DNA of 64,000 nt, from assembly GCA_016707075.1 (NCBI GenBank), contig JADJII010000013.1, forward strand, positions 62,001 through 126,000, given 5' to 3'. Below the pieces are notes generated by a model, which was not told the origin of the DNA, did no database searches, and saw nothing but the letters and a program-made list of their open reading frames with translations. The stretch's first letter is position 1; every line of letters starts with the position of its first letter. The stretch is from Egaibacter danicus (lineage in GTDB: Bacteria > Pseudomonadota > Gammaproteobacteria > Burkholderiales > Burkholderiaceae_C). Below are positions 43,749 to 54,175 of this stretch, in pieces. Both the position numbers and the translations under genes were made by a program.

Positions 43749-44924
43749 TTACAGCACTTCGAACACGCCCGCCGCGCCCATGCCGCCACCGATACACATG
43801 GTGACGCAAACGAGTTTCGCACCACGACCCTGGCCTTCAATGAGGGCATGGCCCGTCAGCCTCTGTCCGCTCACGCCGTAGGGATGACCCACGGCAATGG
43901 CACCGCCGTTGACGTTCAGCCGGTCACCCGGAATGCCCAGCTTGTCGCGGCAATAAATCACCTGCACGGCAAAGGCCTCGTTCAGTTCCCACAGGTCAAT
44001 GTCGCTGACCTTAAGGCCCAGACGCGACAACACTTTGGGGATGGCAAACACGGGGCCAATGCCCATCTCGTCAGGCTCGCACCCGGCCACGGCAAAGCCC
44101 AGGAATCGCCCCAGGGGTTCCAGGCCCTTGGTTTGGGCCAGCTTTTCATGCATCACCACACAGGCACCACCGCCATCAGAAAACTGGCTGGCGTTGCCGG
44201 CTGATATCAGACCCCCAGGCAAGGCAGACCGCAGCCCGCTGATGCCCTCTTTGGTCGTACCCTCGCGGATGCCTTCGTCCTGGCTGACTGTCACTTTTTT
44301 GGTGGTCAGTCCCATCACCTTGTCGACCACGCCCATGGTGACAGTAATCGGGGCAATTTCATCGTTGAACAGACCGGCAGCCAGTGCGGCGGTCGCACGC
44401 TGCTGGCTGGCGGCACCGTACTCATCCATGGCTTCACGGCCAATGTTGTAGCGCTTGGCAACCTGCTCGGCGGTCTGCAGCATGTTCCAGTAGATTTCGG
44501 GCTTGCTTTTTACCAGTGCGGGGTCGGCCAGCATGTGTTTGTTCATTTCCTGCTGCACGCATGAAATGCTTTCCACGCCGCCGGCCACATAAATGTCACC
44601 CTCACCAGCAATCACGCGTTGCGCGGCCAGTGCGATGGTTTGCAGGCCAGACGAGCAAAAACGATTGACCGTCAGACCCGACACGGTGACTGGGCAGCCC
44701 GCGCGTAATGCAATCTGACGTGCAATGTTGGCGCCAGTTGCGCCCTCGGGGTTGGCGCAACCCATGATGACGTCTTCCACTTCACCGGCCTCAATTCCGG
44801 CGCGGGAAATGGCGTGTTCGACCGCGTGGCCACCCAGTGTGGCGCCATGGGTCATGTTGAAGGCACCTTTCCAGCTTTTGGCCAGGGGCGTGCGGGCGGT
44901 TGATACGATTACTGCGGATGTCAT
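43749..44924 (-). CDS. Acetyl-CoA C-acyltransferase (thiolase)
   Basis: A 391-residue thiolase that cleaves 3-oxoacyl-CoA. The nucleophile is in NRFCSSGLQTI (Cys near residue 88), the other catalytic residues lie in GNASQFSDGGGACVV, INGGAIAVGHPYGVSG (His) and VCVTMCIGGGMGAAG (Cys). Normal length. It follows the FadB-like gene by 12 bases and precedes the large acyl-CoA dehydrogenase. Confidence 0.94.
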   Translation of the reverse strand: MTSAVIVSTARTPLAKSWKGAFNMTHGATLGGHAVEHAISRAGIEAGEVEDVIMGCANPEGATGANIARQIALRAGCPVTVSGLTVNRFCSSGLQTIALAAQRVIAGEGDIYVAGGVESISCVQQEMNKHMLADPALVKSKPEIYWNMLQTAEQVAKRYNIGREAMDEYGAASQQRATAALAAGLFNDEIAPITVTMGVVDKVMGLTTKKVTVSQDEGIREGTTKEGISGLRSALPGGLISAGNASQFSDGGGACVVMHEKLAQTKGLEPLGRFLGFAVAGCEPDEMGIGPVFAIPKVLSRLGLKVSDIDLWELNEAFAVQVIYCRDKLGIPGDRLNVNGGAIAVGHPYGVSGQRLTGHALIEGQGRGAKLVCVTMCIGGGMGAAGVFEVL

Positions 44925-44936
44925 GGTGTTCGTTCC

Positions 44937-47036
44937 TTAGTTGAAGGTTTTGCCTTCGGCAGCCAGTCGGGCCAGCAACGGCGCCGGCTGCCAGAATTGA
45001 GCGTCATCCATCGGGTTTTGCGCAAACCGGTTCATGGCCTGCACGACGTTGAAGAGGCCCACCTGGTCAGCGTAGTTCATGGGGCCACCGCGATACAGCG
45101 GGAAGCCGTAGCCCGTGAGATAAACCATATCGATGTCGCTGGCCTTGGAGGCAATGCCTTCTTCCAGAATGTGGGCGGCTTCGTTCACCAAGGCAAATAC
45201 CAGGCGCTGAACGATCTCTTCGTCCGAAATCTTCCGGAGCGTGATGCCTTGCGCCTTGCGATAGTCCTCGATCATCTTCACCACCAGCTCGCTGGGGATG
45301 GCGTCGCGCTTGCCTGCCGCGTAGTCGTACCAGCCAGCGCCTGTCTTCTGGCCAAAGCGGCCCAGTTCACACAGCAGGTCAGCCGTCTTGCTGTACTTCA
45401 TGCTGGCCCGCTCGACAGCGCGCCTCTTGCGAATGGCCCAGCCGATATCGTTACCAGCGAGGTCACCCATGCGGAAGGGGCCCATGGCAAAACCAAACTT
45501 CTCGACCGCCTTGTCCACCTGCGCCGGCGTACAGCCTTCATCCAGCAAAAAGCCGGCCTGACGGCTGTATTGTTCGATCATGCGGTTGCCAATGAAGCCA
45601 TCGCACACGCCAGACACCACCGTGGTTTTCTTGATCTTTTTACCCAGCGCCATGACGGTCGCCAGCACATCCTTGCCGGTTTTTTCACCCCGCACCACTT
45701 CCAGCAGCTTCATCACGTTGGCCGGGCTGAAGAAGTGGGTGCCGATCACGTCCTGCGGGCGCCTGGTGAAACTGGCAATCTTGTTCATATCCAGCGTGGA
45801 GGTGTTACTGGCCAGAATGGCGCCGGGCTTCATCACGCGGTCCAGTTCCTTGAACACGGCTTCCTTCACACCCATTTCTTCAAACACGGCTTCAATCACC
45901 ATGTCGGCATCTTTCAGGTCGTCATAGTTCAGCGTGGTGGTCAGCAGGCTCATGCGTTGGTCATATTTTTCCGGCGTCAGCTTGCCTTTTTTTACCTGGG
46001 ATTCGTAGTTTTTGCGAATGGTGGCTATACCCCGGTCCAGCGCCTCCTGCTTCATTTCCAGAATCTTGACCGGAATACCAGCGTTCAGGAAGTTCATCGA
46101 GATGCCGCCGCCCATGGTGCCGGCACCGATTACCGCGATGGATTTGATGCCGCGTTGTGGCGTGTCTGCAGGCACGTCCGGGATTTTTGATGTGGCGCGA
46201 TCGGCCACAAACACATGCCGCAACGCTCTGGATTCCGGTGTGAGCATCAGGTTGATGAACATGTCGCGCTCCGTAACCATCCCCTGATCAAACTTCTGTT
46301 TGGTAGCCGCTTCAACGGCGTCAACGCATTTCAGCGGCGCAGGGAAATTCTTGGACATGCCACCCACCATGTTGCGGGCGAACTGGAAATAGGCATCGCC
46401 CAACGGGTGTTTGCAGGGCATGTTGCGCACCAGTGGCAGGGGACGGGCATCGGCCACGGAGCGCGCAAATTCAAGGGCCTCCTGTTCAAGTGACTCCACC
46501 GAAGCGGCCATCTTGTCGAACAGTTTTTGCCCTGGCAGCATGGCCAGCATTTCACTCTTGACGGGTTCGCCACTGACGATCATGTTCAGTGCCGCTTCCA
46601 CGCCCAGTACGCGTGGCAGGCGTTGCGTGCCGCCAGCGCCGGGTATCAGACCCAGTTTGACTTCGGGCAAGGCAACATTGCATCCTGGCGCAGCAATACG
46701 GTAGTGACAACCCAGTGACAACTCCAGGCCGCCACCCATGCAGACGGTATGAACGGCGGCGATGACCGGTTTAGCCGAATTCTCAACCGTCAGAATCACG
46801 CTGAGCAGGTTGGGCTCCTGCAGCGCCTTGGGGCTGCCGAATTCCTTGATGTCAGCACCGCCGGAAAATGCCTTGCCGGCACCCGCGATGATGATGGCCT
46901 TCACTGCCGCGTCCGCATTGGCTTTGGCCAGGCCGTCGGTGATGCCGATACGCGTTGCATAGCCCAAGCCATTGACAGGCGGGTTGTTCAGGGTAATGAC
47001 TGCCACGTCACCGTGGACTTTGTATTCAGCCGTCAT
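44937..47036 (-). CDS. fadB: FadB-type enoyl-CoA hydratase/3-hydroxyacyl-CoA dehydrogenase
   Basis: A 699-residue bifunctional enzyme. N-terminal crotonase domain (VITLNNPPVNGLGYATR, GGADIKEFGSP, ELSLGCHYRIAAPGC); then a 3-hydroxyacyl-CoA dehydrogenase with AVIGAGTMGGGISMNFLNAG (NAD site), DMVIEAVFEEMGVKEAVF and GTHFFSPANVMKLLEVV. It hydrates and oxidises enoyl-CoA. The ATG at 47036 has GAGGAAGC upstream and is preferred to a longer frame. A palindrome at 47060-47073 sits 24 bases before it. First gene of the beta-oxidation unit running down to 40406. Confidence 0.94.
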   Translation of the reverse strand: MTAEYKVHGDVAVITLNNPPVNGLGYATRIGITDGLAKANADAAVKAIIIAGAGKAFSGGADIKEFGSPKALQEPNLLSVILTVENSAKPVIAAVHTVCMGGGLELSLGCHYRIAAPGCNVALPEVKLGLIPGAGGTQRLPRVLGVEAALNMIVSGEPVKSEMLAMLPGQKLFDKMAASVESLEQEALEFARSVADARPLPLVRNMPCKHPLGDAYFQFARNMVGGMSKNFPAPLKCVDAVEAATKQKFDQGMVTERDMFINLMLTPESRALRHVFVADRATSKIPDVPADTPQRGIKSIAVIGAGTMGGGISMNFLNAGIPVKILEMKQEALDRGIATIRKNYESQVKKGKLTPEKYDQRMSLLTTTLNYDDLKDADMVIEAVFEEMGVKEAVFKELDRVMKPGAILASNTSTLDMNKIASFTRRPQDVIGTHFFSPANVMKLLEVVRGEKTGKDVLATVMALGKKIKKTTVVSGVCDGFIGNRMIEQYSRQAGFLLDEGCTPAQVDKAVEKFGFAMGPFRMGDLAGNDIGWAIRKRRAVERASMKYSKTADLLCELGRFGQKTGAGWYDYAAGKRDAIPSELVVKMIEDYRKAQGITLRKISDEEIVQRLVFALVNEAAHILEEGIASKASDIDMVYLTGYGFPLYRGGPMNYADQVGLFNVVQAMNRFAQNPMDDAQFWQPAPLLARLAAEGKTFN

Positions 47037-47059
47037 GCTTGCTTCCTCAAAAGTAAAAT

Positions 47060-47073
47060 AGAACGGTCGTTCT
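47060..47073. promoter_or_regulatory. Candidate operator upstream of fadB
   Basis: AGAACGGTCGTTCT is a palindrome with two 6-base arms and a 2-base centre, 24 bases before the fadB ATG. The form (AACG..CGTT) is that of TetR-family regulators of acyl-CoA catabolism in proteobacteria. I see no other copy in the window. Confidence 0.55.
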
Positions 47074-47153
47074 TTTTTGAATTGTAAAGGCGAGGCGCCA
47101 TCGCGAACTGGCCGTTTTGTCACGGCCGGGACAAATTGACGAGGCCACCACTA

Positions 47154-47864
47154 CTACACCTCCAGCCATTCCTTGCGGGTAGCGGAATCTTCGCGCAGGG
47201 AGGCAGGCGTTCCCTCAAACACAATGCTGCCGTGGCCCATCACCAGCGCGCGGTCAGAAATGGCCATGGCGATGGTCAGCTTCTGCTCGATCAACAGCAC
47301 GGAAATGCCACGGTCTTTCAGCTTTTTCAGATATTCGCCCACGAGTTCCACAATCTTGGGCGCCAGACCCTCGGTGGGTTCGTCAATGATGATCAGGTCC
47401 GGGTCTCCCATCAGCGTGCGGCACAGCGTCAGCATCTGCTGCTCACCACCCGACAGAACACCGGCTTCCGTGTGCTGGCGCTCTTTGAGCCGCGGGAACA
47501 TCCGGTACATGTCGTCAAACGACCAGCGGCTGCTCTTCCTGCCGCTTTTTCTACTGCCCTTTTGCCCAAGCAGCAGGTTTTGCTCAACGGTTAGCCCGGG
47601 GAAAATATCGCGATTCTCCGGCACGTAGCCAATGCCCAGGTGAGCAATCTCGAATGGCTTGAGACCCAGTGTCTCGGTGTCGTTCCAGCGGACGGAACCC
47701 TGACAGTCCACCATGCCCATGATGGCCTTGGCTGTGGTCGAACGGCCCGAGCCGTTGCGGCCCAGCAGCGCGACAATTTCGCCCTTGCCCACTTCCAGAT
47801 GCACGCCATGCAGCACATGGCTCTTGCCATAAAAGGCGTTCAGACCTTTGACTTGAAGTAACAC
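47154..47864 (-). CDS. livF: Branched-chain-type ABC transporter ATPase LivF
   Basis: A 236-residue ATPase: Walker A LLGRNGSGRSTTAKAIMG, ABC signature LSGGEQQMLTLCRTLMG and Walker B DLIIIDEPTEGLAPK. The LivF-type order is clear. GTG at 47864 lies two bases beyond the livG stop; a longer frame runs back through livG and is rejected. It pairs with LivG at the cytoplasmic face of the membrane. Confidence 0.93.
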   Translation of the reverse strand: MLLQVKGLNAFYGKSHVLHGVHLEVGKGEIVALLGRNGSGRSTTAKAIMGMVDCQGSVRWNDTETLGLKPFEIAHLGIGYVPENRDIFPGLTVEQNLLLGQKGSRKSGRKSSRWSFDDMYRMFPRLKERQHTEAGVLSGGEQQMLTLCRTLMGDPDLIIIDEPTEGLAPKIVELVGEYLKKLKDRGISVLLIEQKLTIAMAISDRALVMGHGSIVFEGTPASLREDSATRKEWLEV

Positions 47865-47865
47865 G

Positions 47866-48633
47866 TCAGTGCCCCCCTGCCTGCGCATCGGCCACCGAAG
47901 AGCCCAGATAGGCTTCCTGCACACGCGCGTTGGCCCGCACGGCCTCCGGTGTGTCAAACGCAAGTACCTCGCCATACACCACCACGGCAATCTTGTCGGC
48001 CAACCCGAATACCACGCCCATGTCATGCTCCACGGTCAACAGGGTTTTGCCCACGGTAACCTCCTTGATGAGGCTGATGAAACGCATCGTCTCGCTCCTG
48101 CTCATGCCCGCCGTGGGCTCATCCAGCAGCACCACGCTGGCACCACCGGCGATGGTGATGCCGATCTCCAGCGCCCGCTGTTCCGCGTAGGTCAGGTTCA
48201 TGGCCAGCACATCATGCTTTTTGTCGAGCTTGATCATGGTCATGAGCTCTTCAGCCCGTTCGTTCGCATCGTCCAGATCGGCCAGAAATTTGAGGAAGGT
48301 GTATTTGTAGCCCAGACTCCACAACACGCCACAGCGCAGGTTTTCAAACACGCTGAGCTTGGGGAAGATATTGGTGATCTGGAAGCTGCGCGACAAGCCC
48401 AGGCGGTTGATCTCATACGGCTTCAGGCCATCAATGCGCTTGCCATTGAGCAGCACTTCGCCACTGGTGGGCTCCAGCCGCCCACTGATCAGATTGAACA
48501 GCGTGGACTTGCCGGCGCCATTGGGGCCAATCACGCCAATACGCTCACCGGCTTTCACTGCCAGGTCCACACCCCGAATGATCTCGGTCTTGCCAAAACT
48601 CTTGCGCAGGCCTTTCAACTCCAGGGCGTTCAT
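47866..48633 (-). CDS. livG: Branched-chain-type ABC transporter ATPase LivG
   Basis: A 255-residue ATPase: Walker A VIGPNGAGKSTLFNLISG, LTYAEQRALEIGITIAGGAS and Walker B VVLLDEPTAGMSRSET. ATG at 48633 follows a perfect ribosome site (GGAGGTGA) and overlaps the livM stop by four bases. Forms an ATPase heterodimer with LivF. Confidence 0.94.
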   Translation of the reverse strand: MNALELKGLRKSFGKTEIIRGVDLAVKAGERIGVIGPNGAGKSTLFNLISGRLEPTSGEVLLNGKRIDGLKPYEINRLGLSRSFQITNIFPKLSVFENLRCGVLWSLGYKYTFLKFLADLDDANERAEELMTMIKLDKKHDVLAMNLTYAEQRALEIGITIAGGASVVLLDEPTAGMSRSETMRFISLIKEVTVGKTLLTVEHDMGVVFGLADKIAVVVYGEVLAFDTPEAVRANARVQEAYLGSSVADAQAGGH

Positions 48634-49934
48634 GGGGTCACCTCCCGACGTTTCATTTCCGCTTCGATAAACGTCTGGATGGTGCTCCACCGGCGTGCAA
48701 ACCCGCGCCGAACCACCTCAAAAAGACCCGCGCCGGTGGCCAGCACTGCCGCCGCGCCGAACCAGCTCCCCACGCTGTTCACCATGAGCTGAATGCCCAG
48801 AAAACTCAACTCAGGGCCCATGGCGGCATTGAGTTGCAGGTGATAGACCATCTCCACCAGAGCAGAGGTGCCGATCAGTCCGATCACTGTCGCCATCGCC
48901 AACCCGAGGTAGCTGGGCAGCAGCTCGCGCAGGCGGCCAAAGCTCGCCACCCGCAGATTCATCATGATCAAACTGGCCAGTCCGCCCGGTGCATACATCA
49001 CGGTGAACATGAATGTCAGCCCCAGATACAGCAGCCAGGCCTTGGTGAATTCACTGAACAGCACAAACGCCAGAACCATCAAGATGGCGCCCAGAATCGG
49101 ACCGAAGAAGAAGGTGGCTCCGCCCAGAAACGTGAACAACAGATAGGCACCCGAGCGCCCCGCCCCCACCACCTCAGCCGTCACAATTTCAAAATTCAGC
49201 GCAGCCAGACCGCCAGAAATACCCGCAAAGAAACCCGCAATGATGAAGGCCGTGTAACGGATGCGCTGCGTGTTGTAGCCCACAAACTCCACCCGCTCCG
49301 GGTTGTCGCGTACGGCATTCAACATGCGCCCCAGCGGCGTGCGGGTGAATGCATACATGGCAGCCACCGAAATGAAGGTGTAGATGGCAATCAGGTAGTA
49401 CACCTGAATGGGTGGCCCGAACGTGATACCCAGAAACGCATTGCTGGAAACCCGGTTACCCGAAACGCCCCCCTCACCACCAAAAAACTCGGGGATCATC
49501 AGTGACATGGCAAACACCAGCTCACCCAGGCCCAGCGTGATCATGGCAAACGTGTTGCCTGCCTTGCGGGTGGTGACGTAGCCAAACAGCACGGCAAACC
49601 CCAGACCGGCCAGTCCCCCTGCCAGCGGCACCAGCGCCACTGGCAGGGGTAACGTGCCAACCGTCGCGGCGTTCAGTGCGTGAATGGCCAGATAGGCCCC
49701 CAGGCCGGTGTACACGGCGTGGCCAAAGCTGAGCATCCCGCCCTGCCCGAACAGCATGTTGTAGGACAGGCAGGCAATGATGGCAATACCCATCTGGGAC
49801 AGCACGGTAATGCTCAGACCACTTTGAAATACCAGAGGTGCAACAGCAAGCACCAGGGCAAACAAACCCCAGGTGATCCAGCGGGAGGAATTGAAGGATT
49901 TCGAACGGGAAGCGTTTGCCATGGCGGTTTTCAT
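48630..49934 (-). CDS. livM: Branched-chain-type ABC transporter permease LivM, extended
   Basis: A 434-residue permease with about nine transmembrane segments and the LivM landmarks SYNMLFGQGGMLSFGHAVYTG and GATFFFGPILGAILMVLAF. It is roughly 100 residues longer than LivM, owing to added C-terminal membrane helices (VIGLIGTSALVEMVYHLQ and FFGAAAVLATGAG-like stretches). It starts two bases after the livH stop and overlaps livG by four, so the four genes are tightly coupled. Confidence 0.9.
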   Translation of the reverse strand: MKTAMANASRSKSFNSSRWITWGLFALVLAVAPLVFQSGLSITVLSQMGIAIIACLSYNMLFGQGGMLSFGHAVYTGLGAYLAIHALNAATVGTLPLPVALVPLAGGLAGLGFAVLFGYVTTRKAGNTFAMITLGLGELVFAMSLMIPEFFGGEGGVSGNRVSSNAFLGITFGPPIQVYYLIAIYTFISVAAMYAFTRTPLGRMLNAVRDNPERVEFVGYNTQRIRYTAFIIAGFFAGISGGLAALNFEIVTAEVVGAGRSGAYLLFTFLGGATFFFGPILGAILMVLAFVLFSEFTKAWLLYLGLTFMFTVMYAPGGLASLIMMNLRVASFGRLRELLPSYLGLAMATVIGLIGTSALVEMVYHLQLNAAMGPELSFLGIQLMVNSVGSWFGAAAVLATGAGLFEVVRRGFARRWSTIQTFIEAEMKRREVTP

Positions 49935-49936
49935 GG

Positions 49937-50971
49937 CTACCCCTCCCGCTTGCCCAGCAGGCCTTTGGGCCGGAAGATCAGAATGAGCACCAGGAAGAGA
50001 TACGGCAGGATGGGCGCCACCTGCGACAGTGTGAGCTTGATGTAGGTGTTGTTGAGCACGCCGGCACTCAGCGGCAGGCCTGTCTGTTGGGCCAGTGTGG
50101 CCAGCGAGTAGTCAAACGCGACGGCGAAAGTCTGAATCACGCCGATCAGCAGGGAGGCCAGAAAGGCGCCCGACAGGGAACCCATGCCGCCGACCACCAC
50201 CACCACAAAAATGACAGACCCCACCGTCGCAGCCATCGACGGCTCGGTCAGGAAAATGCTGCCGCCAATGACACCCGCCAGAGCGGCCAGGGCCGTGCCG
50301 GCTCCAAAAACCATCATGAACACGCGCGGCACGTTGTGCCCCAACGCTTCCACCATGTCGGGGTGGATCAGGGCAGCCTGTATCACCAGCCCGATGCGCG
50401 TGTGCGTCAACAGCAGCCAGACCGATGCCAGCATGACCAGCGCCACCAGCATCATGAATCCCCGGGTGGCGGGGAATGGCGAGCACACCACGCGAATGGT
50501 GGCATCTGCGGCACTGCACATCTCGGGCGGCACCGCACCGAGCAACAGGCTTAAACCATTGGTCGAATGGTTGATCAGTGTAAAGACCGGCCCGCGCAAA
50601 GACTCAGGCGGCTTGAACTCCAGCGCGATACGGCCCCAGATGAGCTGCACCAGTTCCAGCACCACATAGGCCAGGCCAAAGGTGATCAGCAGCTCGGCCA
50701 CGTGGCCAAACTTGTGAACGCGCCTGAGGCACACCCGCTCAAACAGCGCCCCCATCGCGCCCACCACCAGCGGAGCCAGCACCAGTGCGGGCCAGAACCC
50801 GGTAAAGGTTGAAATGGTGTAACCGACGTAGGCACCCAACATGTAAAAAGATGCGTGCGCAAAATTCAGTACACCCATCATGCTGAAAATCAGCGTGAGC
50901 CCTGAGCTCAGCATGAACAGCAACAATCCGTAGCTCAGTCCGTTGAGCATCGAGATGATGAAAAACTCCAT
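49937..50971 (-). CDS. livH: Branched-chain-type ABC transporter permease LivH
   Basis: A 344-residue permease with about eight transmembrane helices: LNGLSYGLLLFMLSSGLTLI, LNFAHASFYMLGAYVGYTI and VVVVGGMGSLSGAFLASLLI. It forms the membrane channel with LivM. The gene follows the receptor gene after an 85-base gap that holds a hairpin. Confidence 0.93.
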   Translation of the reverse strand: MEFFIISMLNGLSYGLLLFMLSSGLTLIFSMMGVLNFAHASFYMLGAYVGYTISTFTGFWPALVLAPLVVGAMGALFERVCLRRVHKFGHVAELLITFGLAYVVLELVQLIWGRIALEFKPPESLRGPVFTLINHSTNGLSLLLGAVPPEMCSAADATIRVVCSPFPATRGFMMLVALVMLASVWLLLTHTRIGLVIQAALIHPDMVEALGHNVPRVFMMVFGAGTALAALAGVIGGSIFLTEPSMAATVGSVIFVVVVVGGMGSLSGAFLASLLIGVIQTFAVAFDYSLATLAQQTGLPLSAGVLNNTYIKLTLSQVAPILPYLFLVLILIFRPKGLLGKREG

Positions 50972-51004
50972 TGAGCCTGACCTTCCTCACCTTAACAAAT
51001 GAAA

Positions 51005-51034
51005 GAGCCCGATACGGTACACCCGTTCGGGCTC
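51005..51034 (-). terminator. Hairpin between the receptor and livH genes
   Basis: GAGCCCGA and TCGGGCTC form an 8-base stem, with an inner ACGG/CCGT pairing. The following bases on the minus strand (TTTCATTTG) are only a weak T-tract, so it may act as a partial terminator or RNA-stabilising hairpin that keeps receptor mRNA more abundant than the rest. Confidence 0.5.
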
Positions 51035-51056
51035 ATCTGACGCTGGCCGCCCCGAA

Positions 51057-52292
51057 TCAGGCAGGACGCTTCATCTGGCAGCTGGTGGGCGTGCTGGACA
51101 CGTAATTCGGATACTCCTTCAACGGCACCAGCGTCATGCCGGTGTTTTCAGGGCTGTAGGGATATTTGGCACTGGCCTTGTCCCACACCGTCATGTACAG
51201 AGGCTGCTGCAACTGGTGATCCGCCTTGCGGATTTCCACTTCACCGTTGAAGCTGGTGACCTTGATGCCTTCCAGTGCTGCGGCCACCTTGACCGGGTCC
51301 GTGGATTTGGCCTTGGCCATCGCAGCGCCCAAGGTCTCGAAAATGCGGATGGTTGAGCCCGTGTAGAAGTCGTCGTTGTACTTGGCTTTGAACTCGGTCA
51401 TCCATTTCGACATTTGCCCACCCATGTTGTAGTGGTTGTAGGCAATCTGGTACACACGGCCGGCGCCGTTGGTGCCCAGTGCGGTGGGCGTGCCGGTTAC
51501 GCCAGCGTAGTAGGTGAAAAACTTGCCGGTGTAGCCACCTTCATTGGCAGCCTTGACCAGCAGCGACAGGTCGGAACCCCAATTGCCGGTGATCACCGTG
51601 TCTGCGCCGGAGGCCTTGATTTTGGCGATGTAGGGAGCGAAGTCGCGTGTTTGTGCCAGCGGGTGCAGGTCTTCGCCCACGATCTGGATGTCGGGCCGCT
51701 TGCGCGCCAGCGTTTCCTTGGCGTATTTGGCGACTTGCACGCCATGCGAGTAGTTCTGGCCCAGGATATAGACCTTCTTGATGTCAGGCTGGTCTTTCAT
51801 GAAGCTGGACATGGCTTCCATCTTCATGGAGGTATCAGCATCGAACCTGAAGTGCCAGTAGCTGCACTTGCTGTTGGTCAGGTCCGGATCCACAGCCGAG
51901 TCATTCAGGTAAATCACCTCTTTGCCCGGATTGCGTTCGTTGTGCTTGGTCACCGCATCTGACAGGGCCAGCGCCACGGATGAGCCGTTGCCCTGAATGA
52001 TGTAGCGAACGCCCTGGTCGATGGCGGCCTTCAACGCGTTGAGGCTCTCCGTCGGGCTGAGCTTGTTGTCAATACCGGTGACTTCAAACTTGACGCCCGC
52101 CGGGTTGCCGGTGCCACTGAATTTCTCGGCAAAGAACTGAAAGCCTTTGAGCTGACTGACACCGACCGGGCCAAGCAGACCGGTTTGCGCATCAATGCGG
52201 ACCATTTTGACAGTCTCGCCTTTTTGGGCGAACGCTGCACCGGCACACACAAAAGCCGCTGTTGCTGCAACTAATTTCATTGCACACTTCAT
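51057..52292 (-). CDS. ABC transporter periplasmic substrate-binding protein (Liv family)
   Basis: A 411-residue periplasmic binding protein: signal peptide (KLVAATAAFVCAGAAFA), then KMVRIDAQTGLLGPVGVSQL and NWGSDLSLLVKAANEGGY, the type I fold of LivK/AmiC-like receptors. Start ATG 52292 has AAGGAG upstream. Ligand unknown; the neighbours (acyl-CoA ligase, beta-oxidation) suggest a carboxylic acid rather than a branched-chain amino acid, but this is inference. Confidence 0.9.
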   Translation of the reverse strand: MKCAMKLVAATAAFVCAGAAFAQKGETVKMVRIDAQTGLLGPVGVSQLKGFQFFAEKFSGTGNPAGVKFEVTGIDNKLSPTESLNALKAAIDQGVRYIIQGNGSSVALALSDAVTKHNERNPGKEVIYLNDSAVDPDLTNSKCSYWHFRFDADTSMKMEAMSSFMKDQPDIKKVYILGQNYSHGVQVAKYAKETLARKRPDIQIVGEDLHPLAQTRDFAPYIAKIKASGADTVITGNWGSDLSLLVKAANEGGYTGKFFTYYAGVTGTPTALGTNGAGRVYQIAYNHYNMGGQMSKWMTEFKAKYNDDFYTGSTIRIFETLGAAMAKAKSTDPVKVAAALEGIKVTSFNGEVEIRKADHQLQQPLYMTVWDKASAKYPYSPENTGMTLVPLKEYPNYVSSTPTSCQMKRPA

Positions 52293-52423
52293 TTGACAAA
52301 CTCCTTGAAACAGACTGGGGAAAGGGTACAAGAATTTGTGCACTGCAACGCTAGGGGCAATCCCTAGCCGCTATCACCAAGGTGACTGCTGCCAGAGGTT
52401 TGTCACGCACCAGTTTGGGACTT

Positions 52424-54052
<1,629 letters not shown>

Positions 54053-54175
54053 GGGTGTCTCCGTTAGGGTTTTGATGGCGTTACCAAAGTCTAGTATCCC
54101 GCAACCAGGGCCCGACCAACACCCGTGATTGCCCTCAAATTGCAGGGGAACAGTCAAGTGCGGGACAATTCGGCC

